This document shows, piece by piece, positions 1 to 6,389 of a stretch of 36,805 bases of DNA. Both the position numbers and the translations under genes were made by a program. Source of the DNA: Prevotella sp. UBA5387 (lineage in GTDB: Bacteria; Bacteroidota; Bacteroidia; Bacteroidales; Bacteroidaceae); the NCBI GenBank assembly GCA_002407775.1, contig DHOP01000021.1, positions 1-36,805 on the forward strand. Direction: 5' to 3'. Under the pieces are notes generated by a model. That model was not told the origin of the DNA. It did no database searches and saw only the letters and a list, made by a program, of their open reading frames with translations. Position 1 is the stretch's first letter; each line of letters begins with the position of its first letter.

Positions 1-34
1 AGTAAATCTGATATAAGTCACAAACCATATTAAT

Positions 35-56
35 CGCACTGCCAAAGGACACCAAT
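35..56. repeat. Single 22-bp unit resembling the array at 33936-34067
   Basis: The segment is preceded by TAAT, begins CGCACTGCC and ends ACACCAAT. It matches the start (CGCAGTGCC, CGCAACGCG) and end (TACTAAT, TACCAAT) of units in the degenerate array near 34 kb. The stretch before it, 13-34, also ends in TTAAT and may be a decayed neighbour. The rest of 1-226, downstream of the zinc-ribbon gene, holds no gene or convincing terminator. Confidence 0.4.
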
Positions 57-226
57 GACAAAGACAATGCTTTTTGGGGGGATTTCATCCATGGATAATG
101 GGTAAACCGAAGTGGTTTTCCACAATGTTTTTTACAAATAACTTTATGCAGTTCGGCATTTATTGCATGCAACTTCACAATGTGTTGCATCACTTTTCGT
201 TGCTGATTTGTTCAATAAAAAGGCGC

Positions 227-520
227 TTATGTCCAGAACTTTACATCATTTGTTGGAACCATTTTCTTGCCACAACGTGGACAAGTATGACCATTCCATT
301 CAATAATATTTTTGCTTCCACATTGCAGACAGAGTCTATTGGCAAGTCCTTGGAATGATGGTGCAGCATCGCCAATAACACCGCCGACCACCAAAGGTTG
401 AATAGTGCGGCAGTCAGGGCAGCTCACCATGACGATATGTTGACCCATGAAGCCGTGTCCCTCGTATACCTCAGTTTCATAGCCACAACCCACACATTTA
501 TATTTATACACCCTTGCCAT
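227..520 (-). CDS. Small double zinc-ribbon protein, function unknown
   Basis: A 97-residue protein with two probable zinc ribbons: Cys9/Cys12 with Cys34/Cys37, and Cys64/Cys67 with Cys80/Cys83. The stretch between them is rich in Gly and Val. There is no signal peptide or membrane segment, so it is probably cytoplasmic. The ATG at 520 lies 17 bp inside the 3' end of the upstream glycosyltransferase gene, which implies co-transcription and probably coupled translation. I do not recognise a named family. Similar Cys-pair proteins bind nucleic acid or are simply small metal-binding proteins, and nothing here decides between them. The eight evenly placed cysteines argue that it is a real gene. 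Confidence 0.8.
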   Translation of the reverse strand: MARVYKYKCVGCGYETEVYEGHGFMGQHIVMVSCPDCRTIQPLVVGGVIGDAAPSFQGLANRLCLQCGSKNIIEWNGHTCPRCGKKMVPTNDVKFWT

Positions 521-1613
521 GGGTCAAATAGAAGTCAAGATATTGTTGTGCCACCTTGATATAGTCATGATGGCGATGAATATATTCAATGCTTTGTGCC
601 TGAAGGTCAGACAAGAGCTCACGATGGAGGGCAAGTTCTTTCAATGTTTGATATACATTCTCATAGTTTGGCTTTACATTGACGATAGGTCTGAGCGTCT
701 TTTCGCCTAGGATTTCATAATTCTCTGGTTCTCCTCCACCCACGCAGATGATTCCTCTACTCATGGCTTCGAGCGCGTTCATAGATGGCGTATAACTGTA
801 AAGTTGGTCGAGAATGCAATCAGAACTATTCATCATCTCAACGTACTCGCTAAATGGTACACCCTCAGCAATAGTAAGCTTTGCAAGGTCAGGGTGGCGT
901 TCTTCTATCGCCTTGGCTGCCGCCAACATGATGTCCGTTCCCTTATATTCGCTTCTTCCACGGCTGATGCCAATGAAAATGCGCAAGGGGTCGCCGGTAT
1001 TTCTTGGTCGGACGGTAGCACCCGATTTTGGGATAATGGGATAGGGAATGAATGATGTCTTGTCCGGGAAGATGGGATTGTAGATGGCCCAATATTCGTA
1101 GAGGCCAGCAATAATACCATCGCAGTCCTCGGCTATGATGCGGTTGAGACGTTCCTTGGCAGTGCCAAGCCAGTCTTGCTCTTCTCTCTTAGCATCAGTA
1201 GTATGTCTAAGTTTGTTGCCAATATTGAAATCGCTATATCTTAGTGGTTTACGATTCATGTTCTCCGACACCCAGAAATAGTCCATGCCGAAAGCCCCAA
1301 GCAACACTTCTCCGTTATGACGACGTAGCCATCGGTAGAGGGGTAGGATACGTTCGGCGCGAAGTTCGACAAACATGGGATTGATAAGCTGTACCACATC
1401 ATAGCCTTGAAGAAGGTTGCGGTTACTCCAGAGTTTACCAATCAGTTTTAATCCCCCCATCTTTTCGTATTGCCTTGCTAAGTCTATATCACGTGGATAG
1501 CTCTTCCAGAAGTCACCGTTACTGGCAACCGTTACTTCGTGACCAAGCTGACGAAGTCCCGCTGCTAGTGTAGCATGGACGTTGCTATATTCACCAAGAA
1601 GGAGGATTTTCAT
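504..1613 (-). CDS. Glycosyltransferase, GT-B fold (GT4-like)
   Basis: A 369-residue cytoplasmic glycosyltransferase. The N-terminus (MKILLLGEYSNVHATLAAGLR) is the first Rossmann strand and glycine-rich turn of GT-B enzymes. The C-terminal half has the donor-binding region: a strand IFIGISRG, a following KGTD, and the late motif NALEAMSRGIICVGG with a downstream Glu, as in family 4 enzymes. It probably adds one sugar to a lipid-linked surface glycan, because it sits in a run of glycosyltransferases beside a flippase. Donor and acceptor cannot be read from sequence. Its 3' end overlaps the zinc-ribbon gene by 17 bp, and 45 bp separate it from the upstream glycosyltransferase. Confidence 0.85.
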   Translation of the reverse strand: MKILLLGEYSNVHATLAAGLRQLGHEVTVASNGDFWKSYPRDIDLARQYEKMGGLKLIGKLWSNRNLLQGYDVVQLINPMFVELRAERILPLYRWLRRHNGEVLLGAFGMDYFWVSENMNRKPLRYSDFNIGNKLRHTTDAKREEQDWLGTAKERLNRIIAEDCDGIIAGLYEYWAIYNPIFPDKTSFIPYPIIPKSGATVRPRNTGDPLRIFIGISRGRSEYKGTDIMLAAAKAIEERHPDLAKLTIAEGVPFSEYVEMMNSSDCILDQLYSYTPSMNALEAMSRGIICVGGGEPENYEILGEKTLRPIVNVKPNYENVYQTLKELALHRELLSDLQAQSIEYIHRHHDYIKVAQQYLDFYLTHGKGV

Positions 1614-1658
1614 TGATGGTAGGGTAATAGGGTTATGGAATACCCGTTTTGACTTAGC

Positions 1659-2621
1659 TTATCTGATAGTTGCAAGGAGTATGCGCCGTCCCAAGGCATT
1701 GCCGACAAGTCGTCGGAAAGTGAAATAGCGCTTGGTGTATCTCTTGTCTGGCAGTGGGAAGAGACCATGTTTGCGTAATGTCTCTATTGCTTCCATGAGA
1801 TGCTTGTGGCTGCGTGTGAGGCGGATAGTGTTGTAGAGGTAGTCCATGGATAGCTGCGCGATGCGCCTACCAAGGGCAACACGGTCTATCTCAGGTGCGA
1901 CTTCTGCCAAGTCTTTGAGGTGTAGAATGATGCCAATCATATCGTTCAGCCGTTTTGCGGTGTGCCTATTGTCCTGACGCTCCATGATGGAGTTTTCTCG
2001 TTTGCGATAGAAATAAGCTTCTGCCTTTGTAGTATATACTTTCTCAGCGCGCAGCATGAGCTGAGGAGTGAATTCCTCATCCTCATGGAGAATGCCTGGG
2101 GTAAAACGCAATGAACCAAGAATGGCACGACGGAAGATGTATCCACAAGCAGATGCACGGAGGTTGTTCTGATGCATATAAGCCACCCCGGAGACGGGAC
2201 CATCGTAAAAAAACGATACCTCAGACTGTTTTTTTTGAGTCTCATAGAACAACACCATGTCAGCCTCTCGATATCTTATAATATCAAGACAATGTTCATA
2301 AGGGGCTTGGATAAGGTAATCGTCACCATCGATGAACTGTACATACTTTCCCGATGCACAGCGTAATCCCATATTTCGTGCTACAGAGAGACCTTGGTTA
2401 GGCTGCCGCAGGTAAATGAGTTCATCGCGCACATCGGTCATTTCGTCCAAAGGAGAGAGGTCGCTTCCGTCGTCAATAAGGATGATCTCTCGCTCTTCAC
2501 GACTCAGAGAGAGGCTGAAAATGCTATTCAGACACTCCATCAGCATGTCCGCCGATAGATTGTAAGTCGTGACAACGAAGCTAATCAGTGGCGATAACGG
2601 AATATTTTGTGGAGTTGGCAT
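1659..2621 (-). CDS. Family 2 glycosyltransferase
   Basis: A 320-residue GT-A enzyme. It shows the N-terminal SFVVTTYNLS strand, the nucleotide-binding IDDGSD, the metal-binding FIDGDD and a later HEDEEF motif that usually supplies the catalytic base. The C-terminal third is basic and may lie against the membrane. Its role is probably transfer of a sugar onto an undecaprenyl-linked surface glycan. The ATG at 2621 lies 37 bp inside the end of the upstream glycosyltransferase gene, so the two are likely translated together. A later start would remove the first beta strand, which supports this one. Confidence 0.88.
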   Translation of the reverse strand: MPTPQNIPLSPLISFVVTTYNLSADMLMECLNSIFSLSLSREEREIILIDDGSDLSPLDEMTDVRDELIYLRQPNQGLSVARNMGLRCASGKYVQFIDGDDYLIQAPYEHCLDIIRYREADMVLFYETQKKQSEVSFFYDGPVSGVAYMHQNNLRASACGYIFRRAILGSLRFTPGILHEDEEFTPQLMLRAEKVYTTKAEAYFYRKRENSIMERQDNRHTAKRLNDMIGIILHLKDLAEVAPEIDRVALGRRIAQLSMDYLYNTIRLTRSHKHLMEAIETLRKHGLFPLPDKRYTKRYFTFRRLVGNALGRRILLATIR

Positions 2622-3511
2622 AAGCGTTTTAGTCCTAGAATATGAAGCAGTTTGAGCTTCAATGTATTACGATAGGGAAGAATAGGGAAATCTTTGGAGA
2701 GTCTACCACAAGCATGATAGACGTCTAACTGTATGTTAAGCACCTGCTCATAATAGGCAGGCAAAAGGGCGGAAAGACCTTTGTCGTGGCGCCGCCTCTT
2801 CAGTGCGGCAATGATTTGACGCAATGCCCGAATATGAGCACTAAGCAGATGGGTAAGATCATAGGCTGTGGCTTTCTGCGTGATACCCTCTGGATTGTAG
2901 CAGTAATAATACAGTCCCACATCCGTTGTGGCCATCATATGGCAATTGCGGAGAATTGACGGTAGCGTGTAGATGTCTTCAAAGTTGCGTCGCTCAGGGA
3001 ACTTTACCTTGTCAAATACTTCCTTACGATAAATCTTGTTCCACGAATAGGCATGAAGATATGCCTTGCCCTCGAGCCAATATGCCAGTGGGTCACTATA
3101 TTCACGACGTTGAAACTGGAGAAGATGGATTTTGCTCGACCCGTAACGCTCATAAACTGGATATTCGAGAAGATCGTAATCAGGGTGCGTAGCTAGGATC
3201 TCAAAGAGCGTCTTTAGGCTGTCATCTGCGATATAGTCGTCACTATCGACAAATGTAATATATTGCCCTCGTGCCTTCTCCAAACCTACGTTGCGTGCTG
3301 CGCTCAAGCCTGAATTGCGACGAAGGTGCACTACTTGAAAGCGGTGATCATGCTTTACATACTCATCACAAATGTTAGCGCTGCCATCACTAGAGGCATC
3401 GTCCACAAGTATGGCTTGCCAATCACGAAACGATTGATCAGACAAGCTATCCAAGCAACGAGACAGCGTGCCAGCCACTTGATAAACGGGGATAATGATG
3501 CTCAATTTCAT
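2585..3511 (-). CDS. Family 2 glycosyltransferase
   Basis: A 308-residue GT-A enzyme, first gene of the leftward glycosyltransferase run. Motifs in order: KLSIIIPVYQ strand, VDDASSDGS, FVDSDDYI (DXD metal site) and NFEDIYTLPSIL with the likely catalytic Asp. The C-terminus is basic. It diverges from the flippase gene across only 39 bp. A Bacteroidota -7 element ends four bases before its ATG, so its mRNA may have almost no leader. It is presumably in the same surface-glycan pathway as its neighbours. Sugar specificity is unknown. Confidence 0.9.
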   Translation of the reverse strand: MKLSIIIPVYQVAGTLSRCLDSLSDQSFRDWQAILVDDASSDGSANICDEYVKHDHRFQVVHLRRNSGLSAARNVGLEKARGQYITFVDSDDYIADDSLKTLFEILATHPDYDLLEYPVYERYGSSKIHLLQFQRREYSDPLAYWLEGKAYLHAYSWNKIYRKEVFDKVKFPERRNFEDIYTLPSILRNCHMMATTDVGLYYYCYNPEGITQKATAYDLTHLLSAHIRALRQIIAALKRRRHDKGLSALLPAYYEQVLNIQLDVYHACGRLSKDFPILPYRNTLKLKLLHILGLKRLCQLHKIFRYRH

Positions 3512-3515
3512 AATG

Positions 3516-3523
3516 CAAAGATA
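3516..3523 (-). promoter_or_regulatory. Probable -7 element of the leftward glycosyltransferase run
   Basis: On the minus strand this reads TATCTTTG followed by CA, matching TAnnTTTGCA. The ATG (3511-3509) begins five bases past the last G, which puts the start point at or very near the start codon. No good TTTG -33 box is visible in the rest of the 39-bp gap, so the call rests on the -7 match. Confidence 0.45.
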
Positions 3524-3550
3524 ATAAATGTTTCGATAATCCGTTAGCTA

Positions 3551-5062
3551 ATGGTGGAAAAACAAGAAAAAGACGATAGCTATTCCCATATACTGAAATA
3601 CACTGGTCTTTTCGGCGGTGTTCAGGGACTGAGTATCCTTGTTGGTGTCGTTCGCAACAAGCTAGTGGCCATAATATTAGGACCAGATGGTATGGGATTG
3701 ATGTCGCTATTTAATTCCACAATAAAGTTAGTTTCCGACTCCACGAACTTTGGCATTCCGATGAGTGCGGTAAAAAATGTGTCGGAGGCTTACAATACCG
3801 AGAACAATGACCAGCTTAACGAGGCGATAAGTCTTATTCGTTCATGGAGTCTTATTACTGCTTTGCTCGGTATGGTGGTATGTATTGTGCTTAGTCCATG
3901 GCTTAGTGATTGGACTTTCACTTGGGGTAATCATACGCTTCACTTCGTCTTGCTCTCGCCTGTAATTGCCCTTATAGCCATCACTGGCGGCGAAACAGCT
4001 ATTCTCAAAGGTGCACGACAATTGCGACGATTAGCCGTTGTCAGTGTCTATAATGTGATTTTGGCCCTTGTTTGTAGCGTTCCCATCTACTATTTCTTCG
4101 GTCAATCGGGTATTGTTCCCTCCTTGATAATACTAGCATTGGTGCAGTGTCTTCTCACCATTAGTTATTCTTATCGCCTCTTCAAACCTTCGTTCTCTTT
4201 TTCGAGGGTAAACATCCGCCGTGGAGAGGGCATGATTAGGCTTGGCATTGCTTTTGTGTTGGCAGGTATTTTGGGTAGTGGAGCTGAGTTTCTTGTACGT
4301 ACTTTCCTCAATCACACGGGTCAACTTTATGTGGTAGGACTTTATAATGCTGGTTATGTGATGACAATGACCTATGCTGGAATGGTTTTTTCGGCCATGG
4401 AGACCGACTATTTTCCACGATTGTCTGGCATCAGTCAGCTTGGTCCTCAGCTTAATCAGACGGTCAATCACCAGATAGAAGTATCACTCCTTTTGGTGTC
4501 GCCGATCATCGTTTTCTTTATGGTGGCACTCCCTGTGCTTTTGCCTTTACTGTACAGTGGTAAGTTTTTACCGGTGCTCAGCATGATGAAGGTTGCTGCG
4601 ATAGCCATGTATTTTCGTGCCTTAACATTGCCTGTCGAATATATTGCACTATCTCGGGGAGACTCACACGGCTATCTTTTTCTTGAGACAGTGTATGACT
4701 TGGCCTTTGCCTTGCTTGTGATTGTGGGTTATCAACAGTGGGGACTTTTCGGCACAGGTATTGGACTAGCTATTGCTGGAATCATCAACTTAGTGGTCGT
4801 CTATTTCTTTGCACGGTGGAAATACCAATATCGCATATCCAATACCGTACGTCTTTATACGCTTATCTTACTCCCTTTAGGCATCGTGACTTGCTTAGTG
4901 ACACATCTGTTGACAGGTGTGTCGTATTGGGTAGTCGGCTTTCTTCTTTTCTTAGTATCCGCAGCGATCTCCGTGCAGATACTTCATTCTAAATCAAATC
5001 TTTGGGCTGTTTTGGTGCAACGAGTGGAGCGCAAACTTCACCGCAATCATAAGGAGGATTGA
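3551..5062 (+). CDS. Wzx-type polysaccharide (O-antigen) flippase
   Basis: A 503-residue integral membrane protein with about 12 hydrophobic segments spread along its length. The N-terminus (SHILKYTGLFGGVQGLSI, then RNKLVAIILGPDGMGLMSLF) is typical of the O-antigen translocase/WzxE branch of the polysaccharide transporter (MOP) superfamily. It would flip undecaprenyl-diphosphate-linked oligosaccharide from the cytoplasmic to the periplasmic face of the inner membrane. It is followed after one base by a family 2 glycosyltransferase and diverges from three others, which fits an assembly cluster. No polymerase (Wzy) or ligase is seen here, so the pathway must be completed elsewhere. Confidence 0.88.
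   Translation: MVEKQEKDDSYSHILKYTGLFGGVQGLSILVGVVRNKLVAIILGPDGMGLMSLFNSTIKLVSDSTNFGIPMSAVKNVSEAYNTENNDQLNEAISLIRSWSLITALLGMVVCIVLSPWLSDWTFTWGNHTLHFVLLSPVIALIAITGGETAILKGARQLRRLAVVSVYNVILALVCSVPIYYFFGQSGIVPSLIILALVQCLLTISYSYRLFKPSFSFSRVNIRRGEGMIRLGIAFVLAGILGSGAEFLVRTFLNHTGQLYVVGLYNAGYVMTMTYAGMVFSAMETDYFPRLSGISQLGPQLNQTVNHQIEVSLLLVSPIIVFFMVALPVLLPLLYSGKFLPVLSMMKVAAIAMYFRALTLPVEYIALSRGDSHGYLFLETVYDLAFALLVIVGYQQWGLFGTGIGLAIAGIINLVVVYFFARWKYQYRISNTVRLYTLILLPLGIVTCLVTHLLTGVSYWVVGFLLFLVSAAISVQILHSKSNLWAVLVQRVERKLHRNHKED
5051..5057 (+). promoter_or_regulatory. Perfect Shine-Dalgarno-like AAGGAGG before the 5064 start
   Basis: AAGGAGG sits six bases upstream of the ATG at 5064, inside the last codons of the flippase gene. 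Bacteroidota ribosomes largely ignore such sequences, so it may be a chance product of the Lys-Glu codons. Its position is nevertheless ideal. Confidence 0.4.
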
Positions 5063-5063
5063 A

Positions 5064-6050
5064 ATGGTTGAGTGTGAAGTGACGATACTTGTAGCAGTCT
5101 ACAACACGGAGCAATATCTGCGGCAATGTATGGACTCTCTGTTGGGACAGACATTAAGCAATATTCAAATCATTTGTATTGATGATGCCTCCACGGACGG
5201 TTCTTTGGCCATTCTTCGCGAGTACGAAGACCGAGATCAGAGAGTGGAAGTCATTGCTCTTGAAACAAACAGGGGGCAAGCTCATGCACGCAACCAAGGG
5301 TTGACCAAGGCGCGTGGGCGATATATTGGTTTCCTTGACAGCGACGATTGGATGGATCGTCATTGTTTGGAAGAGGGTGTAAGGACCTTCGATAAGTACC
5401 CTGCAACTGACTCGGTATTGTTTCATACAATCTATTACTATTCTTCTTCGCGGCAAGAAGAGTTTGACATGGAACCTTTCGAAGTACTTTCAGGGCATGA
5501 GGCTTTCGTACGATCACTCACATGGAAGATACATGGAGTGTATATGGTAAAGGCGGAAATTCACCATCGTTACCCTTATGACGAGTCAGCCCATGCCTTC
5601 AGTGACGATAATACTACACGGCTTCACTATCTTGCTTCTCGTGAAGTGCGTCAGTGCGAAGGAACGTATTACTATCGCCAGCGAGCCGACTCTACTTCAC
5701 ATGCTTTCTCCTTGCGACGTTTTGACTACCTCAAAGCTAATCAGAGTATGTCTATGACACTTCGAAGAATGATGGTTTCCAGAGATATTCGTGATGTTTA
5801 TGAGCGTCACCGCTGGCTCAATATCATAGACCTATATATGCTGTGGTTTCGTCATAGACATACTCTTTCTCCCATCGACTCTGCTGAGGCCCTTCATCAA
5901 ATCCGTCTTGCCTGGGCATCAATTAATGTCAGAAGACTATCTCCAAAACTCCGTTGGAAGTTCGGCTATGTTCCTTTCCACCGTTCGTGGTTCCTCTTTC
6001 GAATGCAGGAAGAGCTTTATTTCTCTTTGCGTAAGGCTTTGAGAAGGTAG
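5064..6050 (+). CDS. Family 2 glycosyltransferase
   Basis: A 328-residue GT-A enzyme. Motifs: VTILVAVYNTEQYLRQC, then CIDDASTDGS, FLDSDDWMD (DXD metal site) and HAFSDDNTTRLHYLA in the acceptor/catalytic region, followed by a Tyr/Arg-rich strand (YYYRQRADSTSH) common in this family. The C-terminal 60 residues are rich in Arg, Trp and Phe and could associate with the membrane. It starts one base after the flippase stop codon, so it belongs to the same operon. It is likely a sugar transferase for the exported lipid-linked glycan. Confidence 0.9.
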   Translation: MVECEVTILVAVYNTEQYLRQCMDSLLGQTLSNIQIICIDDASTDGSLAILREYEDRDQRVEVIALETNRGQAHARNQGLTKARGRYIGFLDSDDWMDRHCLEEGVRTFDKYPATDSVLFHTIYYYSSSRQEEFDMEPFEVLSGHEAFVRSLTWKIHGVYMVKAEIHHRYPYDESAHAFSDDNTTRLHYLASREVRQCEGTYYYRQRADSTSHAFSLRRFDYLKANQSMSMTLRRMMVSRDIRDVYERHRWLNIIDLYMLWFRHRHTLSPIDSAEALHQIRLAWASINVRRLSPKLRWKFGYVPFHRSWFLFRMQEELYFSLRKALRR

Positions 6051-6355
6051 CTTTGTTTCTTTTGAGATAGCTCATTTACTTCATTATTCTTTCCCCTGAA
6101 TTATTGTTTTATATCGCTTATGCACAATATGGCTTTTGTCTTTATTGTGAATGGTGTGTAAGTAAGATTCTTACCACAACAACATTGTGACTTCTTCTCA
6201 ATCATGTGGAAAGGAATTGGTTTGAGTTATCAGTGATTATGACTGTTTTAGAGTAATCCTTTCTCCGTAAAAAACTGGAAACCATGACTTATATAGGAAC
6301 CTTGTCTGTTGAAAATAAAACAACTTGTTCATATACCTTTCCCAATTATTCTTTG
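6051..6355. other. Non-coding gap before uvrA, little structure
   Basis: About 300 bp of AT-rich DNA between the glycosyltransferase stop and the uvrA promoter. The only structure I see is a short GTAAG/CTTAC inverted pair near 6160, with no U-tract. No terminator or small gene is convincing here. Confidence 0.5.
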
Positions 6356-6378
6356 TAATTTTGTCTGATTAATCAGAC
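6356..6378 (+). promoter_or_regulatory. uvrA -7 element overlapping a 16-bp perfect palindrome
   Basis: TAATTTTG at 6356-6363 fits TAnnTTTG. Its last base begins the perfect palindrome GTCTGATTAATCAGAC (6363-6378), which therefore covers the predicted start point and ends 11 bp before the ATG. A dimeric repressor bound here would block initiation. As RNA it could form a short hairpin. A good -33 TTTG is not visible. Confidence 0.5.
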
Positions 6379-6389
6379 ACGATTTGAGC

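Noticed and set aside
167..190. Hairpin ATGCAAC/GTTGCAT as terminator of the left operon
   Set aside because: A real 7-bp inverted pair with a 10-bp loop, but no U-run follows on either strand, so I cannot support termination.
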